From assembly GCA_047638395.1 (NCBI GenBank), contig JBLIMV010000005.1:62001-126000 (forward strand): a DNA stretch of 64,000 nt. The letters run 5' to 3'. Under the pieces are notes generated by a model, which had not been told where the DNA came from, did no database searches, and saw only the letters and a program-made list of their open reading frames with translations. A program made the position numbers and the translations under genes. Below are positions 59,552 through 64,000 of the stretch, piece by piece (position 1 is the stretch's first letter; each line of letters begins with the position of its first letter). This DNA is from CAXBCP01 sp047638395 (GTDB taxonomy: Bacteria > Pseudomonadota > Alphaproteobacteria > MPNO01 > UBA830).

Positions 59552-59908
59552 ATGACCACATTCTCCTTCAAGACAGCAATTGCAGCTGGCCTCACCGCTG
59601 CTGCGATTGCTGTTTCCGCAGCCCCAGCGTCGGCAATGAACGAGCAGGAGCTGGCCACTCAGATTGCAAAGGACGCCGGGGTTTCCAAAGCCGTCGCTTC
59701 CAAGATGCTTGAATCATATGCAAAAAACGTAGGCGCGGCGCTGAAAAAGGGGGATAGGGTCTCAATTGTCGGGTTTGGCTCGTTTTCGGTGTCTGCCCGT
59801 GCGGCCCGGACCGGGCGCAACCCTCAGACGGGCAAACCGATAACAATTCCCGCCTCAAAGAGGGTGCTATTCAAGGCAGACCGGACGCTGAACAAAATCG
59901 TAAAATAG
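59552..59908 (+). CDS. HU-family DNA-binding protein with secretory signal peptide
   Basis: This gene encodes 118 residues from ATG 59552, with weak GGGA upstream; the frame is open to 59516. Residues 1-28 form a textbook Sec signal: MTTFSFK, a hydrophobic stretch AAGLTAAAIAVSA and an APASA cleavage site. The remaining 90 residues, beginning MNEQELATQIAKDAGVSKAV, are a full-length HU domain with VSIVGFGSFSV, RNPQTGKPI and the C-terminal FKADRTLNKIV. The DNA-intercalating proline in RNPQTG is conserved. A normal HU has no leader and acts in the cytoplasm; this one should be exported. A short cytoplasmic form from ATG 59636 is possible, but that ATG lacks a ribosome-binding site. Confidence 0.9.
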   Translation: MTTFSFKTAIAAGLTAAAIAVSAAPASAMNEQELATQIAKDAGVSKAVASKMLESYAKNVGAALKKGDRVSIVGFGSFSVSARAARTGRNPQTGKPITIPASKRVLFKADRTLNKIVK

Positions 59909-60014
59909 AGTTAGTTGAAAGCCACGCCGACGGAGGTGGGGGTGACGGGTAGCTCTGTGCCCCGTACACCGCAACGGTGGCTACCGATAGACATCGCCGG
60001 CCCGGCATGTCATG

Positions 60015-60043
60015 AACCGGCTGAGTTTCTCAGCCGGTTTTTT
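60015..60043 (+). terminator. Rho-independent terminator after the HU gene
   Basis: Perfect 11-bp stem AACCGGCTGAG (60015-60025) / CTCAGCCGGTT (60029-60039) with a TTT loop and a run of six T (60038-60043). It separates the HU gene from the transporter gene that begins at 60070. Confidence 0.93.
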
Positions 60044-60069
60044 GCTGGCATTTTCCGATTGTCAGGCGT

Positions 60070-61281
60070 TTGTCCGCACCGAATTCATCCATCCCAGGAA
60101 CAAAACCGGCCTCGCACTGGCCGTTGATCATCTGTCTCGGTCTTGTCGCGGCACTGGCGCCGTTATCGATCGATATGTACCTGCCGAGCTTCCCGGCAAT
60201 CGGGAAGGAATTCGGTGCAAGTGCAGCGCAGATCCAGCTTACGCTCAGCGGCTACATGATCGGCTTTACGCTCGGCCAGCTCGGGTACGGGCCGCTCTCC
60301 GACCGGTTCGGACGTAAATATGTTCTGCTGTCCGGCATTAGCATCTACGTCGTTATGACTCTTTTGTGCGCGACGGCGAACGATACGGAAACGCTGACGA
60401 TTTACCGGTTTTTTCAGGCGATCGGCGGCGGCGCCGGCACCGTGCTTTCCCGGGCGATTATCCGCGACCGCTATGACGGCACACAGATGGCGAAGGTGAT
60501 GTCGCTGATGCTGACGATCATCCTGTTCGCGCCGATGATCGCACCGGTGATCGGTGGCTATGTGCTGATCTGGTTTGGCTGGCGCGCGATATTCTGGACG
60601 CTGGCGGTCTGCGGGGTCCTGGCGATTTGTGTGGTGCTGTTCGGCATCAAGGAAAGCCTGCCGCCCGAACGCCGCAGCAAGCCGGGGTTTCGTCCGCTGC
60701 TGCGCGGGTACGCTGCAGTCCTCACGCACCGCGAGGCGATCGGGTACATCCTGACCGGCGGCATTACGTTTGGTGCGCTCTTTGCCTTTCTGTCGGGGGC
60801 GCCCTTTGTGTTTATCGAATTTTACGGCGTCGCGCCCCAACACCTCGGATACATCTTTACGCTCAACGTTTTGGGCGTGATGGCCGGGGGGTGGCTGAAC
60901 AGCAAACTGGTGATGACCGAAGGCGTTTTTCAGATGCTGACCGTCGGCGTCTGGTTGCTGTTTGCCGGCGCGGTCGTTCTTTTTGTGCTGATCGCAACCG
61001 ACGTCTGGGGAATGTGGGGCGTGATCCTCGGTATTGTCTTCTTCACCTTGCCCCTGAACCTGATCAACGCGAATGCGGCGGCGGGCGCTCTCGAATTCTT
61101 CCCCGACAACGCGGGGACGGCATCGGCGGTGGTCGGCGCTGTGCGCTACGGGTTTGGGGCGATCTCCGGTGTATGTGTCGGGCTGTTATATGACGGCACG
61201 GCGATGCCGATGGGCTGGGTTATTCTTGGCTGTTCGGCGCTCAGCGTCGTCTTTCTGCTGACGCTGCTTCGGCGGCGCTAG
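60070..61281 (+). CDS. Bcr/CflA family drug-resistance MFS exporter
   Basis: This 403-residue protein has twelve membrane helices. The start is TTG 60070; no ATG or GTG lies near it in frame. The sequence has APLSIDMYLPSFPAIGKEFG, the signature of the Bcr/CflA branch of proton-driven exporters, then GYGPLSDRFGRKYVL (motif A), GGGAGTVLSRAIIRDRYDG and NAAAGALEFFPDNAGTASAV. It would export drugs or small metabolites such as dipeptides. It follows a terminator directly, so it has its own short leader. Confidence 0.9.
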   Translation: MSAPNSSIPGTKPASHWPLIICLGLVAALAPLSIDMYLPSFPAIGKEFGASAAQIQLTLSGYMIGFTLGQLGYGPLSDRFGRKYVLLSGISIYVVMTLLCATANDTETLTIYRFFQAIGGGAGTVLSRAIIRDRYDGTQMAKVMSLMLTIILFAPMIAPVIGGYVLIWFGWRAIFWTLAVCGVLAICVVLFGIKESLPPERRSKPGFRPLLRGYAAVLTHREAIGYILTGGITFGALFAFLSGAPFVFIEFYGVAPQHLGYIFTLNVLGVMAGGWLNSKLVMTEGVFQMLTVGVWLLFAGAVVLFVLIATDVWGMWGVILGIVFFTLPLNLINANAAAGALEFFPDNAGTASAVVGAVRYGFGAISGVCVGLLYDGTAMPMGWVILGCSALSVVFLLTLLRRR

Positions 61282-61302
61282 CTTCCTGACCGCATAGATT
61301 TT

Positions 61303-62133
61303 TCAGGCGCGTGGCCAGACCTGCGGGCACTGCTCGCCGAGGAGGCTGAGCGGGTCTCCATCATTCAGGGTGCGGTCGAAGATGAGCGGCGCGTCCGACC
61401 GGTTCATCCAGCGGATATCATCCCCTGCATAGCGCAGAGAAAGCGCACGGCGGCTGTTCTCCGTATTGCTGTTGCCGGAGGATGAATGCAGCGTCAGGCC
61501 GTGAAAGATGATGATGTCGCCCGGGTCGGTTTCCATCAACACGGTGGGGTAATCGTCCGGATTGTTGTCGATATCCGGCACGGTCGCGATCAGGTCGTCG
61601 CGGTTGAAGCTGTCGACGGGAACGTTCTCACCGATTTTTACCGGCTGAAACAGTTTTCCCCATTTGTGCGATCCCTTGGCGAAGCGCAACGCACCGGTAT
61701 CTTCGCGCGTCGCATCGAGCGAGAACCAGATGCTCGCCAATTGATCTCCCTTGATTGAAAAATACGGCATGTCGTGATGCCAGTATGTCGGCGCCGGCGC
61801 ACCGGCTTCCTTGATCAGCAGATGCTCGTCATACAGGTCGAGCCGGGCGGCGTCGAAAATCTCGGCTGCGACCTGCGCCGTCGGTCCTTCGAACAGAAAT
61901 TTGCGGAACGGCTCGAACCGGTTGAACAGCCGGTGGTCGGTGTAATATCGGGGTGCACCTTCCGGCCCGTAACTTTTCGAGAACTGTCCCGGTGATGCGA
62001 CGGCCTGATCGAATCCGTCAGCCAGTGTGTCGAGCCATTCCGGCGAAAGGATTCCACGCAGACAGACCGCGCCGTCTTCATGAAACGTGCGGATATCTTC
62101 ATCACTTATCATGCGGTCAAGAATCTGGGTCAT
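61303..62133 (-). CDS. Phytanoyl-CoA dioxygenase (PhyH) family protein
   Basis: This 276-residue protein starts from ATG 62133 (MTQILDRMISDED), chosen because GGAG lies 8 nt upstream; the frame opens at GTG 62142. It is a non-heme Fe(II)/2-oxoglutarate dioxygenase. The first metal ligands are in YWHHDMPYF (HxD), the distal His is in IIFHGLTLHSSSGN, and the 2-oxoglutarate arginine follows in NSRRALSLRY. PhyH proteins hydroxylate acyl-CoAs or a wide range of small molecules, so the substrate is open. It is divergent from a TctC-type binding protein. Confidence 0.9.
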   Translation of the reverse strand: MTQILDRMISDEDIRTFHEDGAVCLRGILSPEWLDTLADGFDQAVASPGQFSKSYGPEGAPRYYTDHRLFNRFEPFRKFLFEGPTAQVAAEIFDAARLDLYDEHLLIKEAGAPAPTYWHHDMPYFSIKGDQLASIWFSLDATREDTGALRFAKGSHKWGKLFQPVKIGENVPVDSFNRDDLIATVPDIDNNPDDYPTVLMETDPGDIIIFHGLTLHSSSGNSNTENSRRALSLRYAGDDIRWMNRSDAPLIFDRTLNDGDPLSLLGEQCPQVWPRA

Positions 62134-62297
62134 CTGCATCACTCCGTTCGTCTGTAAACGATTTTGCCGCAGGGACGGCCATTGTGCAAATGCCGGGGTG
62201 CACGATGCCTGGCATATAGGAGGTATGCCGAATTTGTCCCGCCGCTAGGGTTGTGCTTAACTTTTAATAACAACACACAATAAATGGAGGAAAAATG

Positions 62298-63389
62298 ATG
62301 ATGAAATCGAAGAACCTCGTGACCTGCGCGGCAGCGCTGACCGCGGTCGCTCTGCTGGCAAGCCCGGCGGCGAGCCAGAGTGCTGAGGATTTTTACAAAG
62401 ACAGAACCGTGCGCATCATCGTCTCCTACGGCGCAGGCGGATCATATGGGCTGTACGCGCTGCTTCTTGCCAATCACATGAAGAAGCATATGCCGACCGA
62501 TACCAAGATCATCAAACAGCATATGCCGGGGGCGGGCGGCACCAAGGCGCTGAACTATCATGCAAACGTATCGCCGCATGATGGCACCGTCATCGGCATG
62601 CATCCTGAAGTGATGGCGATTAATCAGCTGATCCGCAAAAAGGGGATCAAGTATAACGCGACGGATTTCCGGTCCCTCGGTTCAGTAACCCCGGTCAATC
62701 CGGTCCTGATGGTGTGGCACCAATCCCCTGTGCGGAGCATCGCGGACGTTAAAAAACGCGTCACCATTCATTCCTGCTCCGGCACAGGATCGCAGACATT
62801 TATCATGCCCAGCATGCTGAACGCGTTTGTCGGCACCAAGTTCAAGCTCGTCTGCGGCTATAAGGGATCGGCGACCCAGACGCTCGCCCTGCAGCGCGGC
62901 GAGGTAGAGGTGCAGTCCTCGGCGATCATTAGCTGGCGTGTGCGGCACGCCGACTGGCTGCGGGACAAGAAGATCTTCCCGCTCGTGCAGATCGGGCTTG
63001 TGCGTGACAAGACAATCCCGGATGTCCCGCTGATGTCTGAATTAACTGATGACCCGAAGGCCAAGGCGGCACTCCAGTTCATCTCATCGGGCTCGCCGAT
63101 CGGGCGGTCCTTTATGGTGCACAAGGATGTGCCCGCCGACCGTATCGCGCTTCTGAAAAAAGCCTTCAGGGATACGGTCAACGATCCTGCGTTTATCAAG
63201 GAAGCCGCGGGGCGGAATGCAAATCTCGAATACACACCGGGCGAAAAGATCGATGCGATCATCGCCAGCACACTTAAAACCCCGAAGGACATTGTCACCC
63301 TGGCGCAGGCGGCCATTAAACAGGGCCGAAAAATGAAAACCCAGTGCACGGTGAACTGCACGAAGCCCAAGAAGAAAAAGAAGCAGTAA
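62298..63389 (+). CDS. TctC/Bug-type tripartite tricarboxylate transporter substrate-binding protein
   Basis: This 363-residue periplasmic protein has a signal peptide (MKSKNLVTCAAALTAVALLA, ASPAASQS). It has the Bug family segments DRTVRIIVSYGAGGSYGLYA, NYHANVSPHDGTVIGMHPEV and the late KDVPADRIALLKKAFRD. Three ATGs (62295, 62298, 62301) follow GGAGG; 62298 has the best spacing. Such proteins capture organic acids for TctA/TctB, which are not present here. The C-terminal tail (CTKPKKKKKQ) is unusually lysine-rich. Confidence 0.9.
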   Translation: MMKSKNLVTCAAALTAVALLASPAASQSAEDFYKDRTVRIIVSYGAGGSYGLYALLLANHMKKHMPTDTKIIKQHMPGAGGTKALNYHANVSPHDGTVIGMHPEVMAINQLIRKKGIKYNATDFRSLGSVTPVNPVLMVWHQSPVRSIADVKKRVTIHSCSGTGSQTFIMPSMLNAFVGTKFKLVCGYKGSATQTLALQRGEVEVQSSAIISWRVRHADWLRDKKIFPLVQIGLVRDKTIPDVPLMSELTDDPKAKAALQFISSGSPIGRSFMVHKDVPADRIALLKKAFRDTVNDPAFIKEAAGRNANLEYTPGEKIDAIIASTLKTPKDIVTLAQAAIKQGRKMKTQCTVNCTKPKKKKKQ

Positions 63390-63423
63390 GCGTCCTTATC
63401 CATCCCTGAGGGGGAGCTATACG

Positions 63424-63453
63424 CGGGGCGGTCTGTTGGCCGCCCCGTTTTTT
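63424..63453 (+). terminator. Rho-independent terminator after the TctC-type gene
   Basis: Perfect 8-bp stem CGGGGCGG (63424-63431) / CCGCCCCG (63440-63447) followed by six T (63448-63453). It separates the binding-protein gene from the MFS gene starting at 63469. Confidence 0.88.
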
Positions 63454-63468
63454 GTGTAAGCCTGAGTG

Positions 63469-64000
63469 ATGAGTCCCGCCCGCCTGACCATTCTGTCCTG
63501 CACGTTTCTCGTCTTTAACCTGCTGGCCTTCATGACCGTTGCAGCCGTGCTGCCGACGCTGATTGCCGAATGGGGGATGAGCAATTCGCAGGCCGGCTGG
63601 CTCGGCGGCGTATTCTTTGCCGGGTATCTGGTTGCGGTGCCGGTGCTGGTGCCGCTCACTGACCGTATCCCGCCCAAACGGATCTGCCTGATCGCGACGG
63701 TTCTGGGCGCCGTCGTTTCGCTGGGCTTCGCGCTTCTGGCGACCGGTTTCTGGTCCGGCATGGTTCTCCGGTTTCTCGCTGGCGTTGCGATGGCGGGGGC
63801 GTATATGCCGGCGCTCAAAATTCTCGCCGACAGTCTGGACGAGCCCTGGCGCAGCCGCGCATCCAGCTATTACACGTCCGTGTTTGGAATCGGCACCGCC
63901 ATTTCCATCTTTGCCGGCGGCGCGGTTGCGGATGTGTATGGCTGGCGCTGGGCGTTTGCGGCCGCCGGTATCGGGAATGCGCTCTCGCTGATTATCGGGT
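63469..64000 (+). CDS. MFS transporter, truncated by the window end
   Basis: The frame is open from ATG 63469 (MSPARLTILSCTFLVFN) to the last base and continues outside the window. The visible ~177 residues cover about five membrane helices, with TVAAVLPTLIAEWGMSNSQ, AGWLGGVFFAGYLVAVPVL and TDRIPPKRICL. These closely resemble the MFS gene at 46017-47231, so the two are paralogues. A GTG at 63466 directly precedes the ATG. The product is presumably another organic solute transporter linked to the catabolic genes. Confidence 0.85.
   Translation, partial: MSPARLTILSCTFLVFNLLAFMTVAAVLPTLIAEWGMSNSQAGWLGGVFFAGYLVAVPVLVPLTDRIPPKRICLIATVLGAVVSLGFALLATGFWSGMVLRFLAGVAMAGAYMPALKILADSLDEPWRSRASSYYTSVFGIGTAISIFAGGAVADVYGWRWAFAAAGIGNALSLIIG

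Overview
The window looks like chromosomal DNA of an alphaproteobacterium, tentatively Rhodospirillales-like. The main reasons are a GcrA-type zinc motif gene, a DUF2794 gene, the alphaproteobacterial style of the purF/cvpA/radA/mla/alr/dnaB block, moderately high GC, and dense ATGA/GTGA/TTGA stop-start overlaps. No tRNA, rRNA, CRISPR array, integrase or intact insertion sequence was recognised.

Region 1 (1-28 kb) is mostly housekeeping. It holds rlmE (5' truncated by the window edge), guaB and guaA; a stand-alone GcrA zinc-motif gene with its promoter and terminator; fni (type 2 isopentenyl-diphosphate isomerase) with a small membrane protein and a Nudix gene; and a TPR membrane protein-bamB-der operon. 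A long minus-strand run follows: dnaB, alr, mlaE, mlaF, radA, cvpA, purF and an SDR gene, nearly all overlapping by 4 nt. alr has no ATG, GTG or TTG start upstream of its PLP lysine and appears to begin at a CTG overlapping the dnaB stop. Envelope genes come next: a cyclopropane synthase, the GDP-mannose enzyme, a TauE exporter, an Ala-zipper lipoprotein and an L,D-transpeptidase.

Region 2 (28-59.5 kb) is an accessory catabolic region. It has a UbiX-type flavin prenyltransferase and three separate UbiD-family (de)carboxylases. Around these are two tandem HsaA-like flavin oxygenase/acyl-CoA dehydrogenase-fold proteins, a 2-keto-pentenoate hydratase-like protein, an amidase/cupin/DUF2848 trio, a VanA-like Rieske oxygenase with NIPSNAP and EthD proteins, an OYE-family reductase, a quinone oxidoreductase, a carboxymuconolactone decarboxylase-like protein, several MFS transporters, a chemoreceptor and a MarR regulator. 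The likely theme is uptake, oxygenation and prFMN-dependent decarboxylation of aromatic or unsaturated acids; the substrates are unknown. Two of the three UbiD paralogues lack canonical catalytic residues. A 19-bp palindrome-like site is shared between the ubiD-CMD-marR promoter and the EthD promoter, which suggests one small regulon.

Region 3 (59.5-64 kb) contains an HU-family DNA-binding protein that carries a convincing secretory signal peptide, a Bcr/CflA exporter, a PhyH-family dioxygenase, an orphan TctC-type solute-binding protein and a truncated MFS gene running off the end. The most unusual items in the window are the signal-peptide HU, the catalytically divergent UbiDs, the shared MarR-type operator, the CTG-initiated alr, and a recognisable 3' remnant of the Rieske gene about 3 kb downstream of the intact copy.
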